Below are positions 36,831-42,534 of a stretch of 42,534 bases of DNA, piece by piece. Within the stretch, counting starts at the first letter, position 1, and every line of letters starts with the position of its first letter. The translations under genes were made by a program, and so were the position numbers. Origin of the DNA: Cellulosimicrobium funkei (GTDB lineage Bacteria; Actinomycetota; Actinomycetes; Actinomycetales; Cellulomonadaceae); contig NZ_JNBQ01000032.1 of NCBI RefSeq assembly GCF_001019615.1, positions 1 to 42,534 on the forward strand. Reading direction: 5' to 3'. The notes beneath the pieces were generated by a model, which worked only from the letters and a program-made list of their open reading frames with translations, ran no database searches and was not told the origin of the DNA.

Positions 36831-37226
36831 GTGCGGGCTCCTGGGGCGACGATGGCGGACGGCGAGCGGGCGCTGCGCGGCGGGCGGGTGGACGCCCGGC
36901 CCGAGGCTAGGGGGTGGGGTGTGCGGGCGTCGTCATCCCTGGGGAGGAGTTCTGTCGTGATCTCTCCACCGTGGGGTCACCGTCTGGTAACGAGCGGAGA
37001 GGCCCTGGCGTGAGGGCCGGGCGCGCACGAGGTGCACGAAGGCAGGGCGGAGCAGCGACGACGCCACGGCTGGATCCCCCTCACCGGCCCGACGGCCGTC
37101 CCCCTGACGAGATGCGGGCGAGACTATACCGTGGCACGAGGAAAAGACAGGGGCGCCCTCATGGGCCGCGGGAGCCCGAAGTGCCCCGGCGGCGACGGCC
37201 CTCAGACCCGGTCCGACCGGCCTCGG
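36831..37226. other. Intergenic region between mrp and the membrane-fusion protein operon
   Basis: No convincing gene lies in these 396 bases. On the minus strand a TAGCCT hexamer near 36909-36914 can serve as -10 for the export operon, giving a leader of about 70 bases. At 37123-37130 ACTATACC reads as TATACC on plus and TATAGT on minus, the most AT-rich promoter-like spot here; neither strand has a good -35. A plus-strand ATG at 37161 with GGGG before it opens a frame that soon runs antisense into mrp, and I do not accept it. Confidence 0.5.
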
Positions 37227-38375
37227 TCAGACCACCGTGACGCCGAGCGAGCGCCCCGCGAGACCCCGTGGCCGGCGCGCGAGGCCGAGCGCGACGTCGT
37301 GCAGCGCGACCGCCGCGGGCGAGCCGGGGTCGGCGATGACCACCGGGGTGCCGCCGTCGCCGGCCTCGCGCAGCGACACGTCGAGCGGGACCTGGCCGAG
37401 GAGGGGGACGGTGGTGCCCGTGGCGCGCGACAGGTTCGCGGCGACGCGCTCGCCGCCGCCGGACCCGAACACCTCCAGCCGCGACCCGTCCGGCTGCTCG
37501 AGCCACGACATGTTCTCGACGACGCCGACCACGCCCTGCTGCGTCTGCGTGGCGACCGAGCCCGCGCGCTCCGCGACCTCGGCGGCCGCGACCTGCGGTG
37601 TCGTGACCACGACGATCTCGCTGCCCGGCAGGAGCTGCGCCACGGAGATCGCGATGTCGCCCGTCCCCGGCGGGAGGTCGAGGAGCAGCACGTCGAGGTC
37701 GCCCCAGAAGACGTCCGCGAGGAACTGCTGGAGGGCGCGGTGCAGCATCGGTCCGCGCCACACGACCGGCTGGCCGGGCGGGACGAACATGCCGATCGAG
37801 ACGACCTTCACGCCGTGCGCGATCGGCGGCAGCAGCATGTTGTCCACGCGCGTGGGCTGCCGGTCGACGCCGAGCATGCGGGGGATCGAGAAGCCGTAGA
37901 TGTCCGCGTCGACGACGCCGACCTCGAGACCCTCCGCGGCGAGCGCGACCGCGAGGTTCGCCGTGACGGACGACTTGCCCACCCCGCCCTTGCCCGACGC
38001 GATCGCGTAGACCTTCGTCAGCGACTCCGGCTTCGCGAACGGGATCTCGGGCTCGCCCACGCCGCCGCGCAGCATCGTGCGCAGCTCCGCGCGCTGCTCC
38101 GCGCTCATGACGCCCAGCTCGACGCGCACCTCCGCCACGCCGTCGACCGCGCGGACGGCGGCGTCGACGTCCCGCGACAGGGTGTCGCGCATGGGGCACG
38201 TCGCGACCGTGAGGTCGACGCCCACCGTCACGACCGCACCCGGCGCACCGGTCGCGACCGCGACCGACCGGATCATGCCGAGGTCCGTGACGGGGCGGCG
38301 GATCTCCGGGTCGAGGACCGCGGTGAGGGCCCGCCGGACGGCGTGCTCGAGCTGGTCTGCGGCGGGGTCGGGCAT
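37227..38375 (-). CDS. mrp: Mrp/NBP35-family iron-sulphur cluster carrier ATPase
   Basis: The 382-residue protein has an N-terminal MIP18/DUF59 domain (about 1-95, with TCPMRDTLSRDV) and a P-loop ATPase domain with the deviant Walker A SGKGGVGKSS, VDADIYGFSIP and LLDLPPGTGD. Proteins of this class carry and deliver Fe-S clusters. The C-terminal Cys-x-x-Cys of many relatives is not seen: the matching segment reads NMSWLEQPDGSR, so cluster binding may differ; some actinobacterial Mrp proteins share this lack. TACGAT stands 6 bases before ATG 38375, which suggests a leaderless mRNA. Confidence 0.93.
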   Translation of the reverse strand: MPDPAADQLEHAVRRALTAVLDPEIRRPVTDLGMIRSVAVATGAPGAVVTVGVDLTVATCPMRDTLSRDVDAAVRAVDGVAEVRVELGVMSAEQRAELRTMLRGGVGEPEIPFAKPESLTKVYAIASGKGGVGKSSVTANLAVALAAEGLEVGVVDADIYGFSIPRMLGVDRQPTRVDNMLLPPIAHGVKVVSIGMFVPPGQPVVWRGPMLHRALQQFLADVFWGDLDVLLLDLPPGTGDIAISVAQLLPGSEIVVVTTPQVAAAEVAERAGSVATQTQQGVVGVVENMSWLEQPDGSRLEVFGSGGGERVAANLSRATGTTVPLLGQVPLDVSLREAGDGGTPVVIADPGSPAAVALHDVALGLARRPRGLAGRSLGVTVV

Positions 38376-38381
38376 GGACCC

Positions 38382-38387
38382 ATCGTA
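38382..38387 (-). promoter_or_regulatory. -10 element for leaderless mrp mRNA
   Basis: Read on the minus strand, TACGAT ends 6 bases before ATG 38375. Between this and the plus-strand promoter, an inverted repeat ACGTCC 38403-38408 / GGACGT 38431-38436 with inner CGGG/CCCG pairs lies midway between the two divergent genes. Confidence 0.45.
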
Positions 38388-38472
38388 GGCGTGCACGCGG
38401 CAACGTCCGCCGGGCCCTAGGTCCCGGGACGGACGTGAGCCGCATCGCACGCCGTGGTGCGCCGAACGGGTC

Positions 38473-38478
38473 TACCGT
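38473..38478 (+). promoter_or_regulatory. -10 element for a leaderless mRNA of the maleylpyruvate isomerase-family gene
   Basis: TACCGT ends 6 bases before ATG 38485, with no Shine-Dalgarno sequence between. Confidence 0.5.
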
Positions 38479-38484
38479 GCACGG

Positions 38485-39282
38485 ATGGACGCCCTGGCCT
38501 CCCTCGCACGGGACAGCGAGCTGTTCGGCGACGCCGTGCGGAGCGCGCCCCCGGACGCACGGGTGCCGTCGTGCCCCGACTGGACGGGCGCGGACCTGCT
38601 GTACCACCTCGCGGAGGTGCAGGACTTCTGGGCGCGCGTCGTCGGGCCGGCGCCCGGGCGAGGCCTCGACGGCGACGACGTCGAACCGCTCGCCCGCCCG
38701 TCGTCGGACGCCGAGCTGCCCGCGCTGCTCCAGCGCTCCACGAGCCGCCTCGTCGCCGCGCTCACGGGCCGGGACCCCGCGGAGCCCTGCTGGTCGTGGC
38801 ACGAGGAGGGGCGCCACGTGGGCTGGGTCCTGCGCCGCCAGGCGCACGAGGCGCTGATCCACCGCGCGGACGCGGAGCTCACGGCCGGGCGGGACGTGAC
38901 GCCCGCCGACCCGGACGTCGCGGCGGACGGCGTCGACGAGGTGCTGTCGGTCATGGTCGACGGCGTGCCCGGCTGGGGCGTCTTCACGCCCGACGGCGCG
39001 ACGGTGTCGGTCGTCGTGGACGGGTTCGGGGAGAGGCCCCGGAGCTGGGAGCTCGCGTTCGGGCGGTTCACCGGGACGGGCCCGGAGTCGGGCACCGCGT
39101 ACGACCTCGACGTCGCACAGCTCGTCGACCTGCCGGGTTCGACCACGACGCAGGTCGCCGGCCCCGCGTGGGCGCTCGACCTGTGGCTGTGGGGCCGTGG
39201 GACGGCCGACGGCTTGATCGTCGAGGGCGACCTGGCGCTCGCCGAGCGTCTGCGCCGCGTGGCGGCGGAGGGCACGCAGTAG
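38485..39282 (+). CDS. Maleylpyruvate isomerase-family (TIGR03083) mycothiol-dependent protein
   Basis: The 265-residue protein begins with the DinB/MDMPI fold: VPSCPDWTGADLLYHLAEVQDFW (cut here at the conserved PDWT and HLAEV) and the third metal ligand region RRQAHEALIHRADAEL. The three His positions expected for a Zn site in this fold are present. A second alpha/beta domain (about 165-265) follows, as in the isomerase. Members use mycothiol, a thiol found only in actinobacteria; the real substrate of this paralogue is unknown. It is divergent from mrp. Confidence 0.82.
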   Translation: MDALASLARDSELFGDAVRSAPPDARVPSCPDWTGADLLYHLAEVQDFWARVVGPAPGRGLDGDDVEPLARPSSDAELPALLQRSTSRLVAALTGRDPAEPCWSWHEEGRHVGWVLRRQAHEALIHRADAELTAGRDVTPADPDVAADGVDEVLSVMVDGVPGWGVFTPDGATVSVVVDGFGERPRSWELAFGRFTGTGPESGTAYDLDVAQLVDLPGSTTTQVAGPAWALDLWLWGRGTADGLIVEGDLALAERLRRVAAEGTQ

Positions 39283-39298
39283 CGGGTCGAGCCCGGCG

Positions 39299-39808
39299 TC
39301 AGCGGTCGGCGGCCTCGTCCTCGGCAGGGCGGGCCGACTTCTCCTCCAGCTCCTCCAGCAGGTTGCGGATCTCCGAGCGGACGAAGTCGCGCGTGGCCAC
39401 CTCGCTCAGCGCGATGCGCAGGGCGGCCATCTCGCGCGCGAGGTACTCGGTGTCGGCGAGGTTGCGCTCCGCGCGCTGCCGGTCCTGCTCGGCGGTGACG
39501 CGGTCGCGGTCGTCCTGGCGGTTCTGGGCGAGCAGGATGAGGGGTGCCGCGTACGACGCCTGGAGCGAGAGCATGAGCGTGAGCGCGGTGAACCCGAACT
39601 CCGCGGAGTCGAACCGCAGGCCCTCCGGCCCCCACGAGTTCCAGATGATCCACACCGCGCAGAACACCGTGAGGTAGACGAGGAACCGCGGCGTGCCGAG
39701 GAACCGGGCGATGCCCTCGGTCGCGCGGCCGACCGCGTCCTGGTCGACCTTGACCCGTGGGATGAGCGAGCGTCGCGCGCTCTTCGGCGTGTCGAGGCGG
39801 TCAGCCAC
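39299..39808 (-). CDS. DUF1003 membrane protein
   Basis: The 169-residue protein has two transmembrane helices (about 42-60 and 72-95) with the family signature FLVYLTVFCAVWIIWNSWG and SLQASYAAPLILLAQNRQDDRDR. A coiled-coil-like acidic and basic helix follows to the C-terminus. The function of DUF1003 is unknown. Its GTG start (39808) overlaps the end of the MgtE_N/CBS gene by 8 bases, so the two are co-translated; in actinobacteria this pairing is common. Confidence 0.88.
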   Translation of the reverse strand: MADRLDTPKSARRSLIPRVKVDQDAVGRATEGIARFLGTPRFLVYLTVFCAVWIIWNSWGPEGLRFDSAEFGFTALTLMLSLQASYAAPLILLAQNRQDDRDRVTAEQDRQRAERNLADTEYLAREMAALRIALSEVATRDFVRSEIRNLLEELEEKSARPAEDEAADR

Positions 39809-41141
39809 GGGTCACCCCCGTCGCGCCGCCGCGGGCCGCGGGACGCGGCAGCGACCCGGGAGCCAGCGCGGCGCGCGCCTGCTCGGTGTCCACGTCGTCG
39901 TCCGTCTCGCGCCAGTCGTCCGGGAGCATGTGGTCGAGCACGTCGTCGACGCTGATCGCGCCGAGGAGGCGCTTCTCGGCGTCGAGCACGGGGACGCACA
40001 GGAGGTCGTAGGTCGCGAGGATGCGCGTGACGCGGCCCAGCGGGGCGTCGGGCGCGACGCCCTCGACGTCGGAGTCGAGCACCGAGCCGACGGCGGCGTG
40101 CGGGGGCTCGCGCAGCAGCCGCTGGAAGTGCGCGACGCCGAGGAACCGGCCCGTCGGCGTCTCGAGCGGGGGGCGCGCGACGAACACCATCGACGCGAGC
40201 GCGGGGGCGAGGTCCTTGCGTCGGATCTGCGCGAGCGCCGTGGCGATCGTCGTCTCGGGGCCGAGCACGACCGGCTCGGAGGTCATGAGACCGCCCGCCG
40301 TGTCCTCGGCGTAGGCGAGCAGGCGGCGCACGTCGCGCGCCTCCTCCGGCTCCATGAGCTCGAGGAGCTGGGCCGCCTGCGCCTCCGGGAGCTCGTGCAG
40401 CAGGTCCGCCGCGTCGTCGGGCTGCATCGCCTCGAGGACGTCCGCGGCGCGGTCGGTGTCGAGGCCGGAGAGGATCGCGACCTGGTCGTCCTCCGGCAGC
40501 TCCTCGAGGACGTCGGCGAGGCGCTCGTTGTCGAGCGCGCCCGCGACCTCGAGCCGGCGCGTGTCGCCCAGGTCGTGGATGACGTCGGCGAGGTCGGCGG
40601 GCTTGAGGTCGTCGTAGGCGGCGAGCAGCATCGCGGCGCCCTGCGCCTCGGTGCCGCCCGCGAGGCCGGTGACCGCACCGACGTCCACGACGATCGCGTC
40701 ACCGCGCCGGCGCAGCCCGAGCGTGCCCTTGTGCTGCGCCCGGCGCCGCACGTACAGCTTGGTGACGAGCCAGTCCCCGGTGCGCTGGCGCTCGATCGCG
40801 AGGTCCTCGATCGTCGCCGAGCCCGACCCGTCGACGAGCTCGACCGTGCGCTCCAGCAGCTCGCTCACCGCGAGCGTCTCCATCGCGCGCTGCTCGAACC
40901 GCCGCATGTTCACCAGGCCCGTGGAGATGACCTGCCCGGCGTCGATGCTCGTGACGCGCGTCAGGGGGAGGAAGACCCGCCGTCGCCCCGGCACCTCGAC
41001 GACGAGCCCCACGGCGCGGGGCGCGCCCTTGGGCCGGATGAGCACGACGACGTCCCGCACCCGTCCGACCTGGTCGCCGATGGGGTCGAACACGCTGGTC
41101 CCGGCCAGACGCGCGACGAAGACGGTGGTGGCTGCGCTCAC
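39801..41141 (-). CDS. PRC-barrel / MgtE_N / CBS-pair protein without a channel domain
   Basis: The 446-residue soluble protein starts with PRC-barrel-like strands (about 8-150: VFDPIGDQVGRVRDVVV), followed by an MgtE N-terminal helical superhelix (about 170-280: LADVIHDLGD, LADVLEELPEDDQ, ADVLEAMQPDDAADLL) and a pair of CBS domains (about 285-415, with GGLMTSEPVVLG and GAISVDDVLDHML). In true MgtE these domains form the cytosolic Mg sensor; here the membrane domain is missing. It may thus sense Mg or a nucleotide and act on a partner, perhaps the co-translated DUF1003 protein (inference). The GTG start at 41141 has TAGGCT 6 bases upstream, giving a leaderless mRNA. Confidence 0.9.
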   Translation of the reverse strand: MSAATTVFVARLAGTSVFDPIGDQVGRVRDVVVLIRPKGAPRAVGLVVEVPGRRRVFLPLTRVTSIDAGQVISTGLVNMRRFEQRAMETLAVSELLERTVELVDGSGSATIEDLAIERQRTGDWLVTKLYVRRRAQHKGTLGLRRRGDAIVVDVGAVTGLAGGTEAQGAAMLLAAYDDLKPADLADVIHDLGDTRRLEVAGALDNERLADVLEELPEDDQVAILSGLDTDRAADVLEAMQPDDAADLLHELPEAQAAQLLELMEPEEARDVRRLLAYAEDTAGGLMTSEPVVLGPETTIATALAQIRRKDLAPALASMVFVARPPLETPTGRFLGVAHFQRLLREPPHAAVGSVLDSDVEGVAPDAPLGRVTRILATYDLLCVPVLDAEKRLLGAISVDDVLDHMLPDDWRETDDDVDTEQARAALAPGSLPRPAARGGATGVTRG

Positions 41142-41147
41142 GCGGCC

Positions 41148-41153
41148 AGCCTA
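41148..41153 (-). promoter_or_regulatory. -10 element for the leaderless MgtE_N/CBS-DUF1003 operon
   Basis: Read on the minus strand, TAGGCT ends 6 bases before GTG 41141. Confidence 0.5.
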
Positions 41154-41273
41154 CGCACGCGCCCCGGTCGCCGCGCGTTCCTCCGGTGGGTGGCGCCGCG
41201 GGGCGGCCCGGAGCCGCGGACGCGCGGGGGCGCGGGCCTCGCGCCGGCAGCACGAGTAGGACAGACTGGGCGA

Positions 41274-42058
41274 ATGAGCATGTCGCGCCCGGGTGCCGTC
41301 CCCCGTGTCCCCACCCCGCCCCGCGGTGAGGAGATCGCGTCGTACGCGACCTACCTCGAGGCGCAGAAGGCGGTCGACTTCCTCTCCGACAACAAGTTCG
41401 CGGTCGAGCTCGTGACGATCGTCGGTACCGACCTCAAGATGGTCGAGCGCGTGACGGGCCGGCTCACCTACGGGCGCGTCGCGATCGCGGGCGCGGCGTC
41501 CGGCGCGTGGTTCGGCCTCTTCGTCGGTCTGCTGCTGTTCCTCTTCTCCGGTGACGGCGCGTTCGTGCTCACAGCCATCGGGATCGGCGCCGGGTTCGGG
41601 CTGCTCTTCTCAGTGCTGTCGTACGCGCTCACGCAGGGCAAGCGCGACTTCACGTCGCAGAGCCAGATCGTCGCGTCGTCGTACGGGATCCTCTGCGCGC
41701 CCGAGCGCGCGGGCGACGCGCGCCAGCTCCTGGCGCGGATGCCGGAGGGCGCGGGCGGGGTCCGCGCGCCGGCCGCCCCGCGAACCCGACGTGGGGCACG
41801 CCCGGGGCGACCCCGCCTCCCGCGCCGACCGCGCCGGCGCCCGAGCCGCCGGCGGGCGCCGCTCCCACGCCCACGCCCCCGGTCGCGCCGCCGGCCCGGA
41901 CCCCCGACCCCCGCTGGACCACGCCGACGGGGGAGCCGCGCTACGGCGCCATGCGCCCGACGTCGGACCAGCCCGCCGACGCGCAGCCCGACGCCCAGCC
42001 CGACCCCCTGCCCGGGCCCGGGGCGCAGCAGCCCGACCAGCCCGAGCGGCCCGCCTGA
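41274..42058 (+). CDS. General stress protein 17M-like (YflT) membrane protein, frameshifted in its tail
   Basis: ATG 41274 opens a frame encoding a YflT/GSP17M-type domain (about 18-60: EEIASYATYLEAQKAVDFL, then FAVELVTIVGTDLKMVERV), two membrane helices (about 72-94 and 100-120), and a segment ending LLARMPEGAGG near residue 162. From there this frame becomes Arg/Pro nonsense and stays open antisense through the next gene to the window end. The frame one base back reads a sensible Pro-rich tail with NPTWGTP, RWTTPTGEPRYGAM and Gln/Asp/Pro repeats up to TGA 42056-42058. A one-base loss near GGGG 41757-41760 or CCCC 41776-41779 explains this. The conserved domain itself is intact. ATG 41280 is an alternative start. 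Confidence 0.75.
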
Positions 42059-42068
42059 CCGACGCGGC

Positions 42069-42534
42069 TCAGCCGCGCAGGCGCGCCATCCAGGCCTCGA
42101 CGTCCTCGGGGCGACGGGGGAGCGAGGCCGAGAGGTTCTCGTTGCCCTCGGCCGTCACGAGCACGTCGTCCTCGATGCGGACGCCGATGCCCCGGTACTC
42201 CTCCGGGACGGCGAGGTCGTCCGCCTTGAAGTACAGGCCCGGCTCGATCGTGAAGACCATGCCGGGCTCCAGGACCCCGTCGAGGTAGAGCTCGCGGCGC
42301 GCCTGGGCGCAGTCGTGCACGTCGAGGCCGAGGTGGTGGCTCGTGCCGTGCACCATCCAGCGGCGGTGCTGCTGCCCCTCGGGCGAGAGCGACTCGGCGG
42401 CGCTCACCGGGAGCAGGCCCCACTCCTCGAGGCGCGCGGCGATGACCTCCATCGCGGCGGCGTGCACGTCGCGGAACCGTGCGCCCGGCACGGCGACGGC
42501 GAACGCGGCGTCCGCGGCGTCGAGCACGGCCTGG
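42069..42534 (-). CDS. pepP: Xaa-Pro aminopeptidase (M24B), C-terminal part
   Basis: The gene runs in from beyond the right edge; about 155 C-terminal residues are visible. Aminopeptidase P removes N-terminal residues before proline, using two metal ions in the pita-bread fold. Visible metal ligands and motifs are HGTSHHLGLDVHD, FTIEPGLYF (Glu) and GVRIEDDVLVT (Glu), so the part of the active site in the window is complete. The C-terminal PRRPEDVEAWM is typical for the family. It converges with the stress-protein gene 10 bases away; no hairpin separates them. Confidence 0.92.
   Translation of the reverse strand, partial: QAVLDAADAAFAVAVPGARFRDVHAAAMEVIAARLEEWGLLPVSAAESLSPEGQQHRRWMVHGTSHHLGLDVHDCAQARRELYLDGVLEPGMVFTIEPGLYFKADDLAVPEEYRGIGVRIEDDVLVTAEGNENLSASLPRRPEDVEAWMARLRG

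Noticed and set aside
37161-38420. Plus-strand frame starting ATG 37161 with a weak ribosome binding site and a promoter-like TATACC upstream
   Set aside because: Beyond the first 20 codons it is antisense to mrp with Arg/Asp-rich nonsense; no likeness to DUF3073 or another small actinobacterial protein.

Overview
The window is chromosomal DNA from a very GC-rich actinobacterium, with third codon positions almost all G or C, many GTG starts, few T-rich terminators and many leaderless-type promoters. The gene content (mycothiol-family enzyme, DUF3017 protein, MgtE_N/CBS plus DUF1003 pair, large secreted amylopullulanase) points to Micrococcales near Cellulosimicrobium, Promicromonospora or Cellulomonas. 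That placement is inference. I see no tRNA, rRNA, CRISPR array, phage or insertion sequence; the region reads as core and metabolic chromosome.

Layout. 1-4690: the 3' part of an MFS transporter, a ZTP (pfl) riboswitch and purH, a ferredoxin-reductase-like flavoprotein on the minus strand, and a DUF3017 membrane protein. 4703-8514: an aquaporin divergent from icd, then mdh. 8625-12303: a single-chain four-domain ABC exporter. 12353-18817: a regulated promoter and a 2063-residue secreted amylase-pullulanase, closed by a nested inverted repeat. 18841-23863: a GNAT gene and a sugar ABC importer operon (ATPase, permease, lipoprotein) behind LacI-type operators. 23907-27927: purU (minus strand), a second GNAT gene, then a second ZTP riboswitch driving glyA-folD. 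27956-30216: a YbjJ-type MFS transporter and exonuclease III. 30238-33650: a DeoR-family regulator followed by an in-frame GalT-GalK fusion. 33695-36830: an overlapping operon for a membrane-fusion protein, ABC ATPase and MacB/FtsX permease. 37227-42534: Mrp, a mycothiol-dependent-isomerase-family protein, the DUF1003 and PRC/MgtE_N/CBS pair, a frameshifted YflT-type stress membrane protein, and the C-terminal part of Xaa-Pro aminopeptidase.

Two themes link the genes. One is one-carbon and purine metabolism: purH, purU, glyA and folD all make or use folate one-carbon units, and two of these units are preceded by ZTP/ZMP-sensing riboswitches. PurH consumes ZMP (AICAR), so the ligand reports a shortage of 10-formyl-THF. 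The other is carbohydrate use: extracellular starch/pullulan breakdown, sugar import and the Leloir galactose pathway, each with its own operator-like sequences.

The most unusual items are the GalT-GalK single polypeptide, sequence duplications inside both ZTP riboswitch regions, long intergenic hairpins sharing outer CCGA/TCGG ends, a non-AqpZ-like aquaporin filter with a long acidic tail, and the frameshift in the stress-protein gene.
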